From contig JAGBSP010000035.1 in the NCBI GenBank assembly GCA_017631855.1, forward strand, positions 1 through 40,753: 40,753 nt of DNA, in the 5' to 3' direction. Every line of letters begins with the position of its first letter. The stretch's first letter is position 1. The stretch is from Clostridia bacterium. GTDB taxonomy: Bacteria; Bacillota; Clostridia; Oscillospirales; CAG-272. Below the pieces are notes generated by a model. It did not search any database, had not been told where the DNA came from, and saw nothing but the letters and a program-made list of their open reading frames with translations. Shown here piece by piece: positions 16,901 to 24,881 of the stretch. The position numbers and the translations under genes were made by a program.

Positions 16901-17098
16901 TAACGTAATCGTTTTTCCTGCGAAATCTCCTGCATAACTCGAAATCTTCTTCCAATCCGATTCGTTCGAGATGATAAATTCGCTTTGACTGTAATCCAAA
17001 TCAGCCGCGAATACTGAAAAAATGCCCATCGGGAGCATACTTGCGAGCATGATCGCAGCCAGTCCCAAAGAAAGCAGCTTCTTTCCAAAATGTTTCAT
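13967..17098 (-). CDS. Secreted protein with GLUG-like repeats and EEP nuclease/phosphatase domain (copy 2)
   Basis: A 1043-residue exported protein with the same plan as copy 1: signal peptide with probable cleavage after VFA (residue 31), GLUG-like repeats, beta-sandwich and a C-terminal EEP domain (SSNIV, LQEVN, VNIHGH, GDYNVQ, RATDHPS). N-termini align closely (LDYSQSEFIIS against LDYSKSEFVIT). It differs by an insertion with four cysteines in the repeat region, and by ending with TAA soon after the EEP domain, with no SGNH part. The start at 17098 lies nine bases after AGGA; the ATG at 17104 is too close to that site and the frame start at 17158 lies at the promoter. Substrate unknown. 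Confidence 0.85.
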   Translation of the reverse strand: MKHFGKKLLSLGLAAIMLASMLPMGIFSVFAADLDYSQSEFIISNESDWKKISSYAGDFAGKTITLDADINASGLNPLFVGFAGTFNGNNHKIYNVNVNDSGDAFVANYTEAGAVIKNLTVEGALSGASADSVAMLIGTHEGGSLTVSNVTVNASVSATGKYVGGVVGLLRLRDGETATFENVNANVTVTNDKSVATNEMSGTGAVIGMYEPSGKPTLDIKNVNLSGSVSAKASVGGVIGAIFSTKTLGSETPYNNDGSWNNTLYTYTCNTCPETYEPYAESAFKARFTVQKEEETEVSYGPCGCKATIDNYTKTSYNGNAYAGNDNSYIQNITAKELYTGGTVTIANCNSLMDISTDIATELIGAGGVVGTFGGFTRYFGDNFSFDGELNINNCAIGGEIKNTSGATHPISVGGILGAMSYSHATVNVEHCLVTATFPTNEMTLEKGKGAGLIMGGSGCQTMSALNINNTVTTAEEFALIGSIIAKAGGGDHMTGAWLVLNDKNLSDSVPMICNFLEEDKAYYMYGTYPWTYSASVTDSSVVTVTAEKADDMIIKSEDGFIKRIGGQVAGFGIQNSVVQDNQYAIRFIATALVDDMRSAKMTVVVRDASTGKAFKRFEKECKIYDALSTYVNGVKMESKMATEFGAKKFLALTIGEIPAGKAYTFDFTPSYVNASGLTVTGETVSIRYNENNQYDETKNSFDVNPLVTAPTIRIISSNIVTEDPRTYNQDNTHNGTGETYDATMDKGYDDTNIYKGGLNYHRYFRDDQVGETLGRINKKVGTGWDGKTRIKEMANMYKAYQPDFIGLQEVNGSPTIHNDTTYYFKDHTTMQRVLLDEMGEDYEYVVFDGVSTGISPFNPIMYNAKKWKVIDQEIATDTTKVDGMHRWQWAMFEHLENGYQVIVVNIHGHTSDCSKTAGTDMYYEFFHDLNRELKDLEKRNVPIMITGDYNVQSDNTYLTQTLIEGTQMKNSIHMASNVDGAWTDLDHVFVSSNLATVEQLRMISNKSGTTRATDHPSVFADIRLELNRTPGTSTDWNDGQKQ

Positions 17099-17161
17099 CT
17101 TCATTCTTCCTTTCAAAAAACAAAAAATAATCATTCGTTCAGTGATAAAATACTTCATTTT

Positions 17162-17190
17162 ATTTTACCAAAAATTCCTCCGCTTGTCAA
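17162..17190 (-). promoter_or_regulatory. Sigma-A promoter of EEP copy 2
   Basis: On the minus strand, TTGACA (17185-17190), 17-base spacer, TAAAAT (17162-17167). The frame start at 17158 would leave no leader, supporting the ATG at 17098. Confidence 0.75.
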
Positions 17191-17228
17191 TGTAGATTTT
17201 TCACAAAATCCCCTGCTATCTTTCGGGC
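17191..17228 (-). promoter_or_regulatory. Upstream element shared with EEP copy 1
   Basis: On the minus strand, TTTTGTG and CCGAAAG occur 11 and 29 bases upstream of the -35 box, as in copy 1. The remaining bases up to the ABC transporter gene (17229-17392) are AT-rich; I see no convincing promoter pair there, only a GATAAT at 17344. Confidence 0.55.
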
Positions 17229-17392
17229 AAAAAAACGAATTTATTGATGTATCACCGTTTTTTCACAAGAATTTCACAAACGCCGAATAAAATTCACACA
17301 ATTTTGCGAAAAATGAAATCAATCGTTCAAAAAAAAATGATATGATAATATGGATATTATATATTTTTCCATATTCTATACAAAGGAGAATT

Positions 17393-20300
17393 ATGTTAAA
17401 GTTAAAAAACATCGTCAAAAAATACGTAACGGGAGATAGCGAAGTGCTCGCACTCGGCGGTGTCAGCCTGAATTTCCGCCGCAACGAATTCGTTTCGATC
17501 CTCGGCGCATCGGGCTGTGGAAAAACCACGATGCTCAACATCATCGGAGGTCTTGACCGTTACACCGACGGCGACCTTGTGATCGGCGGAAAATCGACCA
17601 AGGAATTTCTCGACCGCGATTGGGATCACTACCGCAATCACTCGGTCGGATTCGTCTTCCAAAACTACAACCTCATTCCCCATCAGACGGTACTTGCAAA
17701 CGTCGAGCTTGCGCTGACGCTTTCGGGCGTTTCCAAAGCGGAACGCAGACAGAGAGCCAAGGAAGCACTCGAAAAGGTCGGTCTTGGTGACCAGCTTCAC
17801 AAGCGTCCGAGCCAAATGTCGGGCGGACAGATGCAGAGAGTGGCGATTGCGAGAGCGCTCGTCAACAACCCCAACATTCTGCTTGCCGACGAGCCGACGG
17901 GTGCGCTTGACACGACGACGAGCGTGCAAATTATGGAGCTTCTGAAGGAAGTCGCCCGTGACCGCCTCGTCATTATGGTTACGCATAACCCCGAGCTTGC
18001 AGAGGAATATTCGACGCGTATCGTCCGTCTGCGCGACGGTCTTGTGATCGACGACTCGAATCCCTTTGAGGGAGAGCCCTCGCCGATTGCCGTAGAAGAG
18101 CCGAAGAAAAAAGCGAAAAAGACGGCAAAGAAGAAACAAAAGAAAAATTCGATGTCCTTCCTCACCGCGCTCTCGCTCTCGAAGAACAATCTTCTGACCA
18201 AAAAAGGCAGAACCATTCTGACTTCGTTTGCGGGAAGCATCGGTATTATCGGTATCGCACTGATTCTTTCGATTTCGAACGGAATTCAGGGCTACATCGA
18301 CCAGATTCAGGAGGACACCCTCTCGACCTATCCCCTTTCGCTCAACCGTACCGAAACCGATATGTCCGCCATGATGTCGGCAATGACCGAAACCTCGCAA
18401 ATGCAGATCGAGAATCCCGACCCCAATACCATTTACGTCGACGACTCGATGGGGACGATGATGGCGGCGATGTCCGCAACGGTGGAAAACGATCTGAAAT
18501 CCTTCAAGAGCTATCTTGACGCGAACTACGCGAAGATCTCGGATCACGTCAGCGATATTCAGTACACCTACGATTTCGATATGCAAATCTATACTGCCGA
18601 CGGAAAAACGCAGGTCAACCCCTCTGAAATCTTTAATAATATGGGAGACGCCTTTGCGGGAATGAGCGAGCTGATGTCCTCGATGGGCGGCATGAGCATC
18701 TTCTCGGAAATGATCAACAACCAAGACCTGCTCGATCAGCAGTATGAGCTGGTCGGGGAGAACAGCCATTGGCCCGAAAATGCCAACGAGGTTGTGCTTG
18801 TCGTAGGCAAGAACAACCAAGTCAGCGCGATGACGCTTTATATGCTCGGTGTTCTTCCGCAAGACGAGTTGGAAGACGTTATGACCAAGCTGATGCAAGA
18901 AGGCGAATATGAGTCCCGCCACAATATGGAATACTCGCTCGACGACTTTCTCGGTATGAAGTTCTATATGCTCGCAAGTGCGGATTTCTACGTCAAGCAA
19001 AAAGATCAATTTTACACAGTAGAGGGCGATGATACGAAATATCCTAAGTGGCAGGATATGCGTGAGTACGGCTACGGAGCAGCGTCCTCTCAGGAAAAAT
19101 TTGTGACCGAGAACGGCACCGAGCTTGTAATTTCGGGTATCGTCCGTCCCAAGGACGGTGTTTCGGCGACCTCAATTCAGGGCGCGGTTGGCTACACCAA
19201 GGCACTGACCGATCTGATGCTTGAGAAGAACACCACCTGCGAGATCATCCAGCAACAGAAACTGACTCCCAACAATAACGTCCTCGACGGCGCAAAGTTT
19301 GAACGAGTTAAATATACCAGAGAAACCATCGGCGATCTGATCCATCGCGTCGGTTCGGCGAATATGGATAAATTCTATTCCATCGCAACCTCGATGATCT
19401 TCTCGAATCCCGAATTCAGCGACAGACTCGTCGTCAACGAGCAATCGGTCATCGGATTTCTCGGTATGATGGAGGATGCACCGCAACGCGAAAAAATTCA
19501 AGGCTTGCTCAGCAATGCCATCGAATATATGAATACGCAAAGCGGCGGAATGGGCGAGATGATGCTCAACACAATCCTTTCTTCCGATCAACTGACACAG
19601 CAGTTGAATATTCCCGATACTCCTCTGACCACCGAGAATTTGATGTTCCGTCTGCCCTCACTCAATGACACGCAGAGGACCATCGTGATTGCTACGCTCT
19701 ACGGTTGCTGTTCTCCCGAAGATCAGCAAGCACTCTGTGCAGAGATTCAAGCCGATCTTCCCAATTGGAAGCTTTCGAACAAGAGCCTGCAATTCTTGCT
19801 CAATACCCCCGAAATGATTGACGAAGAAACCTTTGCTCTCATTGAGGAAACCCTCTACGGACTCGTTCCCACCAAGGACGCAACCTACGAATCCAATCTG
19901 AAGCTCCTCGGCGACGCCGAGCAAGCAGATCCCGCATCGATTCATTTCTACGCCAAGGATTTCGCGTCCAAGGAAATGATCGAAGATTTCATCAAGGAAT
20001 ACAATGACAGCGTGGAAGAAGATCAACAGATCGAATACACCGACCTCGTCGGCATTCTGATGTCCTCGATCTCGATCATCATCGACGTCATCTCCTACGT
20101 GCTCATCGCATTCGTTTCGATCTCGCTGGTCGTTTCCTCGATCATGATCGGAATTATCACCTATATCTCGGTTCTTGAGAGAACCAAGGAAATCGGTATT
20201 CTTCGCTCCATCGGTGCCTCGAAGAAGGATATTTCGCGCGTCTTCAACGCCGAAACGCTCATCGTCGGCTTTATTGCGGGTATGATCGGTATTCTTTCGA

Positions 20301-20494
20301 CGATCCTGCTCTGCCTGCCGATCAACGCCATCATCCACGCGCTATCGGGTGTCGAGGGTGTTCGCGCAAGCCTACCCGTCGTCGCGGCGATCGTTCTCGT
20401 GGCGATCAGTATGCTCTTGACCTTTATCGCGGGACTGATTCCCTCTCGTTTGGCATCGAAAAAGGATCCCGTCGAAGCACTCCGTTCCGAATAA
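17393..20494 (+). CDS. MacB-type ABC transporter, fused ATPase and FtsX-like permease
   Basis: A 1033-residue fusion. Residues 1-225 form an ATPase: Walker A GASGCGKT (38-45), Q-loop Gln90, signature SGGQ (143-146), Walker B with DEPTG (166-170), His198. A lysine-rich linker (about 232-255) follows, then a first membrane helix (FAGSIGIIGIALILSIS), an extracellular domain of ~570 residues and three helices with the FtsX signature (VLERTKEIGILRSIGASKKD). Members of this type use ATP to drive mechanical work on the outer face, for example export of peptides or toxins from the envelope. The start at 17393 has AAGGAG; an upstream ATG at 17342 has none. Likely co-transcribed with the zinc-ribbon gene. 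Substrate unknown. Confidence 0.9.
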   Translation: MLKLKNIVKKYVTGDSEVLALGGVSLNFRRNEFVSILGASGCGKTTMLNIIGGLDRYTDGDLVIGGKSTKEFLDRDWDHYRNHSVGFVFQNYNLIPHQTVLANVELALTLSGVSKAERRQRAKEALEKVGLGDQLHKRPSQMSGGQMQRVAIARALVNNPNILLADEPTGALDTTTSVQIMELLKEVARDRLVIMVTHNPELAEEYSTRIVRLRDGLVIDDSNPFEGEPSPIAVEEPKKKAKKTAKKKQKKNSMSFLTALSLSKNNLLTKKGRTILTSFAGSIGIIGIALILSISNGIQGYIDQIQEDTLSTYPLSLNRTETDMSAMMSAMTETSQMQIENPDPNTIYVDDSMGTMMAAMSATVENDLKSFKSYLDANYAKISDHVSDIQYTYDFDMQIYTADGKTQVNPSEIFNNMGDAFAGMSELMSSMGGMSIFSEMINNQDLLDQQYELVGENSHWPENANEVVLVVGKNNQVSAMTLYMLGVLPQDELEDVMTKLMQEGEYESRHNMEYSLDDFLGMKFYMLASADFYVKQKDQFYTVEGDDTKYPKWQDMREYGYGAASSQEKFVTENGTELVISGIVRPKDGVSATSIQGAVGYTKALTDLMLEKNTTCEIIQQQKLTPNNNVLDGAKFERVKYTRETIGDLIHRVGSANMDKFYSIATSMIFSNPEFSDRLVVNEQSVIGFLGMMEDAPQREKIQGLLSNAIEYMNTQSGGMGEMMLNTILSSDQLTQQLNIPDTPLTTENLMFRLPSLNDTQRTIVIATLYGCCSPEDQQALCAEIQADLPNWKLSNKSLQFLLNTPEMIDEETFALIEETLYGLVPTKDATYESNLKLLGDAEQADPASIHFYAKDFASKEMIEDFIKEYNDSVEEDQQIEYTDLVGILMSSISIIIDVISYVLIAFVSISLVVSSIMIGIITYISVLERTKEIGILRSIGASKKDISRVFNAETLIVGFIAGMIGILSTILLCLPINAIIHALSGVEGVRASLPVVAAIVLVAISMLLTFIAGLIPSRLASKKDPVEALRSE

Positions 20495-20509
20495 CAAGAG
20501 GGATTTCAA

Positions 20510-20935
20510 ATGGGTAAAATCAAACAAAAGCTCCAACGCTTGATGTATGGCAGATATGGGGGAGATATGCTGAACAACGTACTTCTCGGCACTTATATCT
20601 TCCTCGTGCTCGCCTACTATATTATCTCAATGTTGCTGCCGCTGGAAGCAACGGGACCGCGAATGATTCTCAGCTTCGCGCACTATCTTCTCACAATCCC
20701 GCTCATCTGCGTGATTTTCTTCCGAATTTTTTCACGCAACGTAGCCAAGCGGCGGCGGGAAAACGAACGCTTTTGCGGATTTTTCCGTCTGCGCCGCAAC
20801 AAAATCCGCGACCGCAAGACACACGTCTACCGCAAATGTCCCAAGTGTCGCGCCGTGCTCCGCCTGCCCCGTGCAAAGGGAAAGCACACGGTCGTCTGTC
20901 CCCGTTGCAAGAACCGATTTGAGGTAAAAGGATAA
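20510..20935 (+). CDS. Membrane protein with C-terminal zinc ribbon
   Basis: A 141-residue protein with two membrane helices (about 25-43 and 52-75), a basic stretch (76-108) and a zinc ribbon with Cys110, Cys113, Cys130 and Cys133 (KCPKC, VCPRC). The ribbon should face the cytoplasm given the positive charges. It follows the ABC gene by 15 bases with a GAGGG site, so the two probably form an operon. I do not recognise a named family; a role tied to the transporter is only inferred from position. Confidence 0.75.
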   Translation: MGKIKQKLQRLMYGRYGGDMLNNVLLGTYIFLVLAYYIISMLLPLEATGPRMILSFAHYLLTIPLICVIFFRIFSRNVAKRRRENERFCGFFRLRRNKIRDRKTHVYRKCPKCRAVLRLPRAKGKHTVVCPRCKNRFEVKG

Positions 20936-20948
20936 ACTAACGCGAAAA

Positions 20949-20982
20949 CCAAGCCTCCCTTGTGCAAAGGGAGGCTTTTTTT
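20949..20982 (+). terminator. Intrinsic terminator of the ABC operon
   Basis: Arms AAGCCTCCCTT (20951-20961) and its complement (20967-20977) followed by T7. Confidence 0.9.
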
Positions 20983-21076
20983 ATGCAATTCCATCAAGCC
21001 CTTCTCGCTTTTCGGAATGCCGCCCGAGGCTTGCTCATATAGTGTAATAAAACAAGAAGGCGAAGGGAGCGGAGCG

Positions 21077-23731
21077 ATGAAAGCAACGGAACAAACCAAA
21101 CTCAAAAAAGGCTTGGCCGAGGACGAAGTGAAAAAGTCCCGTACCGAGCACGGCGAAAACCGTATGAGTATGCGGGCACCAAAAAGCTTCCTTCGCCATT
21201 TTTTCGGCAATCTCGGTGATCCGATCATCCGTATTCTTCTCTGCGCTCTTGGCGTCAATCTCTTTTTCGTTTTTCGTGGCGGCGACCTCGTAGAAACGGT
21301 GGGAATTGCCGTTTCGGTCTTTCTCGCCACCCTCATCTCCACCCTATCGGAGCGCGGCAGTGAAGCGGCATTCCGCAGACTCTCTGAGGAATGCGCCAAG
21401 GGCTTCTATCGCGTATGGCGTGACGGAGCTTTGCAGGAAATCCCCATCGAGGAGCTTGTGGTAGGCGACCTTGTACGCGTGAGTGCGGGAGAGCAGATCC
21501 CCGCTGACGGCTACGTGCTCCGCGGCGAGCTTCTCGTGGATCAATCGTCGATGACGGGTGAAAGTCGCGAGGTGCAGAAAACGAGCAGCACCGACCGCCG
21601 CCAAACCCCCGACGCAAAAAGCGCCGTGCTTCGCGGCTGTCCCGTGCTTTCGGGCGACGCCGAAATTGAGATCTTTGCCGTCGGGGACGCCACCTTTCTC
21701 GGACAGATCGCCAAGGAGGTTCAGTTGGACACCAGAGAAAGTCCGCTCAAGCTCCGTCTTTCGAAGCTCGCAAAGCAAATCAGCCGCCTCGGCTACCTTG
21801 CCGCCGTGCTTGTCGCACTTTCCTATCTCTTTTACACCTTTGCCGTGGGAAGCGGTATGCGTCCCGAGCTCATTGTTCTCAAGCTTCGCGACACGCCCTA
21901 TCTTCTGGAGCATCTTCTGCACGCCTTTATGTTGGGACTCACCGTCATCGTCGTTGCCGTCCCCGAAGGACTTCCGATGATGATCGCCGTTGTTCTCTCT
22001 GCCAATATCCGCCGAATGATCCGCGATCAGGTGCTCGTAAGGAAACCCGTGGGCATTGAGGCGGCGGGCAGTATGGATCTTCTGTTTACCGACAAAACGG
22101 GAACGCTGACCGAGGGCAAGATGAGTGTGGAAAGTATTCTTCTGCCAAACGGCGAGGAATTTTCCTCTTTCCGTGCGCTCGAACGTCACTCGCCCTCGCT
22201 CGCGCGCCTCTATGACGCTTCCTGCCGATACAACACCACTGCCACCCTCTCCGCGGGGGAAATTCTTGGCGGCAACGCGACCGAGCGCGCTCTGCTTGCC
22301 TCTCTGCCAAACAAAGCTCCTCTCTCCCTTCGCGTCTGCGAGCGACTTCCCTTTGACAGCACCCGAAAATTTTCCGCCGTCACGGTGGATGGTACTTCCG
22401 AGCGCTATCTGATCAAGGGAGCGCCCGAGCGTCTTCTCCCACATCTTTACTATGCGATCGACGTCGACGGACAGCGGCGTCGGTTCAGCGAAATCTCGTC
22501 CGCGCTGACAGCACACATCGGTCGGCTGACGCGGGAAGGCGGGCGCGTGCTTTTTCTGGCGCTTGGCGACCGCTTTCCGAAGGACGTCTCGTCGCTTGGC
22601 GAGCTAACGCTCCTTTGCGCCGTTCTTTTGCGAGATCCGATCCGCAAGGAAGCAAAGCAATCCGTCAGATCCTTGCAGGGGGCGGGCATTGGCGTTGTGA
22701 TGATTACGGGGGATCACCGCGATACCGCGCAACGGATTGCCCGCGACACGGGGATTCTGACCTCCGACCGCTCTCTTGTACTTGAGAGCGACGAGCTTGC
22801 GCGGCTTTCGGACGAAGCCTTGACAAAAATTCTTCCGCGTCTTGCTGTGGTGGCGCGTGCGCTTCCGTCCGACAAAAGCCGCCTTGTCCGCATCGCGCAA
22901 AGCGCCGAATGCGTGGTGGGAATGACGGGTGATGGAGTCAACGACGCACCCGCGCTCAAGCGAGCTGACATCGGCTTTGCGATGGGATCGGGCACGAGTG
23001 TGGCGCGCGATGCGGGCGACATCATCATTCTTGACAATAATCTCTCCTCGATCGCCAAAGCCGTCCTCTACGGGCGAACCATCTTCAAGAGCATCCGAAA
23101 ATTTATCACACTGCAGCTGACGATGAATCTCTGCGCCGTCGGCATTTCAATGATCGGGCCCTTTATCGGCATTGGCGCACCCGTGACCGTCGTACAGATG
23201 CTCTGGATCAATCTCATTATGGATACCCTCGGCGGTCTTGCCTTTGCGGGCGAAGCTCCCCTACCCTCTTATATGAAAGAAAATCCAAAGCGCCGCGACG
23301 AGCCGATCTTAAACGGCTATATGATCCACCAGATCCTCACGCTCGGCATCTTTACCGTCGGACTCTTTCTCTTCTTTTTGCTCTCCCCGCGTGTAACGTC
23401 TCAGTTTCGGCAAACGCCAGACTCCCTTTGCCACCTGACCGCGTTTTTCGCCCTCTTTATCTTCACCTCGGTGCTCCATTGCTTTCACGCGCGCACCGAC
23501 CGACTGCGGCTCTTTGCAGGCATCTCCCGCAACCGCGCCTTTCTTCTGATTATGACGCTGGTTTGCGCTGTGCAAATCCTTTTCGTCTATCTCGGCGGAA
23601 GTGTGCTTCGCACGATGCCGCTGACCGCTTCGGAGCTTCTCTACACCCTCTCCCTCTCCTTCCTCGTTCTGCCCGCAGAGCTGTTGCGAAAGCTCCTTTG
23701 GCGGCTTCGTGGCAAGGGTGGCGGATTTTGA
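21077..23731 (+). CDS. Calcium-transporting P-type ATPase (P2B-like)
   Basis: An 884-residue P-type ATPase with all cytoplasmic motifs: TGES near 162, PEGLP in the fourth membrane helix (296-300), phosphorylation site Asp339 in DKTGTLT, nucleotide-binding KGAPE (Lys447) and TGDGVNDAP (617-625). Helix 6 holds Asn712 and Asp716 (WINLIMDT), which with Glu297 resembles the single Ca2+ site of plasma-membrane pumps rather than SERCA's two. It should export Ca2+ from the cell. The start at 21077 has GAAGGGAG; the longer frame starting at 20960 lies inside the upstream terminator. No strong promoter is visible in the 100 bases before it. Confidence 0.9.
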   Translation: MKATEQTKLKKGLAEDEVKKSRTEHGENRMSMRAPKSFLRHFFGNLGDPIIRILLCALGVNLFFVFRGGDLVETVGIAVSVFLATLISTLSERGSEAAFRRLSEECAKGFYRVWRDGALQEIPIEELVVGDLVRVSAGEQIPADGYVLRGELLVDQSSMTGESREVQKTSSTDRRQTPDAKSAVLRGCPVLSGDAEIEIFAVGDATFLGQIAKEVQLDTRESPLKLRLSKLAKQISRLGYLAAVLVALSYLFYTFAVGSGMRPELIVLKLRDTPYLLEHLLHAFMLGLTVIVVAVPEGLPMMIAVVLSANIRRMIRDQVLVRKPVGIEAAGSMDLLFTDKTGTLTEGKMSVESILLPNGEEFSSFRALERHSPSLARLYDASCRYNTTATLSAGEILGGNATERALLASLPNKAPLSLRVCERLPFDSTRKFSAVTVDGTSERYLIKGAPERLLPHLYYAIDVDGQRRRFSEISSALTAHIGRLTREGGRVLFLALGDRFPKDVSSLGELTLLCAVLLRDPIRKEAKQSVRSLQGAGIGVVMITGDHRDTAQRIARDTGILTSDRSLVLESDELARLSDEALTKILPRLAVVARALPSDKSRLVRIAQSAECVVGMTGDGVNDAPALKRADIGFAMGSGTSVARDAGDIIILDNNLSSIAKAVLYGRTIFKSIRKFITLQLTMNLCAVGISMIGPFIGIGAPVTVVQMLWINLIMDTLGGLAFAGEAPLPSYMKENPKRRDEPILNGYMIHQILTLGIFTVGLFLFFLLSPRVTSQFRQTPDSLCHLTAFFALFIFTSVLHCFHARTDRLRLFAGISRNRAFLLIMTLVCAVQILFVYLGGSVLRTMPLTASELLYTLSLSFLVLPAELLRKLLWRLRGKGGGF

Positions 23732-23740
23732 GTTTTGTCA

Positions 23741-23770
23741 ATAAGTATGAATAAGTATGAATAAAGAATG
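23741..23770 (+). repeat. Short tandem repeat after the ATPase gene
   Basis: Two exact copies of ATAAGTATGA (23741-23760) and an imperfect third. Non-coding and probably without function. Confidence 0.5.
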
Positions 23771-23806
23771 ACGGCGGTGAAAATTCCGCCGTATTTCTTT
23801 TCTTTT
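23771..23806 (+). terminator. Intrinsic terminator of the Ca2+ ATPase gene
   Basis: Arms ACGGCGG (23771-23777) and CCGCCGT (23786-23792), followed by a T-rich tract to 23806. Confidence 0.8.
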
Positions 23807-23808
23807 GG

Positions 23809-23837
23809 TTGACAAATCCGAAAAAAAACGATATAAT
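23809..23837 (+). promoter_or_regulatory. Consensus sigma-A promoter of the lipoprotein operon
   Basis: Exact TTGACA (23809-23814), 17-base spacer, exact TATAAT (23832-23837). Predicted leader is about 24 bases. Confidence 0.85.
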
Positions 23838-23867
23838 AAAATATCGAAGTATTTTTTGGAGGCTCTT

Positions 23868-24857
23868 ATGAAGCAGTTCCATCAGACCTGTGCTCTTCTT
23901 CTGGCACTTCTCTGTCTTATCGCATCTCTTAGCGGCTGCACGAAGGTAGAAGAAGACGAAACCGTATATTATACCATTACCTTTGACTCCAAAGGCGGCA
24001 CGCCCATCGAGGAGCTCCGCGTGGCAGAGGGTCAATCGATTCCACGAGGAAACGATCCCACGAGAGAGGGTTGGCTCTTTGAAGGCTGGAAAACCGAGAA
24101 CGGTGCTTTTTGGAATTTTGAAAGCGACGTCGCGTTTGCCGATATAACACTTGTTGCCGCTTGGATTCCCGCGACCGACGTCTTTGACCACGAGCCGACG
24201 GGCGACGGCACAACTACCATAACGAGGCTCTTAAAGATTCGCTCCACACTCCCCATTCCGACAATCCTTGACGGACTGACCGTCACGGCGATCGGCGAAG
24301 GTGTCTTCGCCGAGCTCTCCAAGGAGCAAGTGACGAGCATTTCCTTGCCCGAAACGGTCACCTCGGTGGGAGAAGAAGCCTTCTATGAATGCCGCGGTAT
24401 CGAGCTGACGGTCGACCCTAGAGCCATCCTCACAGAGGTCGGCGCGGGTGCTTTCTACGGCTGTGACGGTCTTCGCTCGGTCACCCTCGGAGAAGGAATG
24501 ACCTCGATCGCACCCGATGCCTTTTTCGGTTGTCGCGGACTCAAGGAAATCCGAATTCCGAAGAGCGTGACGGTGCTTGAAGACAACGCCTTTGCCGACT
24601 GCACCGCCCTCGTTACGGTGATGCTCTATTCCGACGTAACCGAAGTCTGCGACAGTGCCTTCAAGGACTGCGACGCGCTCCGCACAATCTATTTTTACGG
24701 AAACGAAGCCGAGATCACGACGCTTCGCGAGAGCGGCACAGCAAAGCAAAACGATGCATTTTTGCGCGCTACCGTATATTTTTATTCCGCAACGAAGCCC
24801 GAAAGCGGCGGCAATTACTGGTATCTGACCGAGAACGACCGCCCGAAGCTTTGGTAA
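23868..24857 (+). CDS. Lipoprotein with InlB-like repeat and BspA-type leucine-rich repeats
   Basis: A 329-residue surface lipoprotein. The signal peptide ends in a lipobox LSGC with the lipidated Cys24. Next comes one InlB B-repeat (Flg_new type, about 33-103: ITFDSKGGTPIEELRV, EGWLFEGWKTENG, ADITLVAAW). From about 110 follow BspA-type (LRR_5) repeats such as VTSISLPETVTSVGEEAFYEC, each with the AF-x-x-C pattern. Both modules mediate binding to proteins or surfaces in host-associated bacteria; the ligand is unknown. The start at 23868 has GGAGG, and an upstream frame start at 23805 precedes the promoter. It lies 24 bases before the DUF1385 gene with no terminator between. Confidence 0.85.
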   Translation: MKQFHQTCALLLALLCLIASLSGCTKVEEDETVYYTITFDSKGGTPIEELRVAEGQSIPRGNDPTREGWLFEGWKTENGAFWNFESDVAFADITLVAAWIPATDVFDHEPTGDGTTTITRLLKIRSTLPIPTILDGLTVTAIGEGVFAELSKEQVTSISLPETVTSVGEEAFYECRGIELTVDPRAILTEVGAGAFYGCDGLRSVTLGEGMTSIAPDAFFGCRGLKEIRIPKSVTVLEDNAFADCTALVTVMLYSDVTEVCDSAFKDCDALRTIYFYGNEAEITTLRESGTAKQNDAFLRATVYFYSATKPESGGNYWYLTENDRPKLW

Positions 24858-24881
24858 CCTACAAGCAAAGGAGAAACCGTT

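Noticed and set aside
20960..21076. N-terminal extension of the Ca2+ ATPase
   Set aside because: The extended frame begins inside the upstream terminator, has no ribosome binding site and does not resemble the family.
23741..23770. Start of a CRISPR or larger repeat array
   Set aside because: Only two exact 10-base copies with no spacer; simple slippage repeat.
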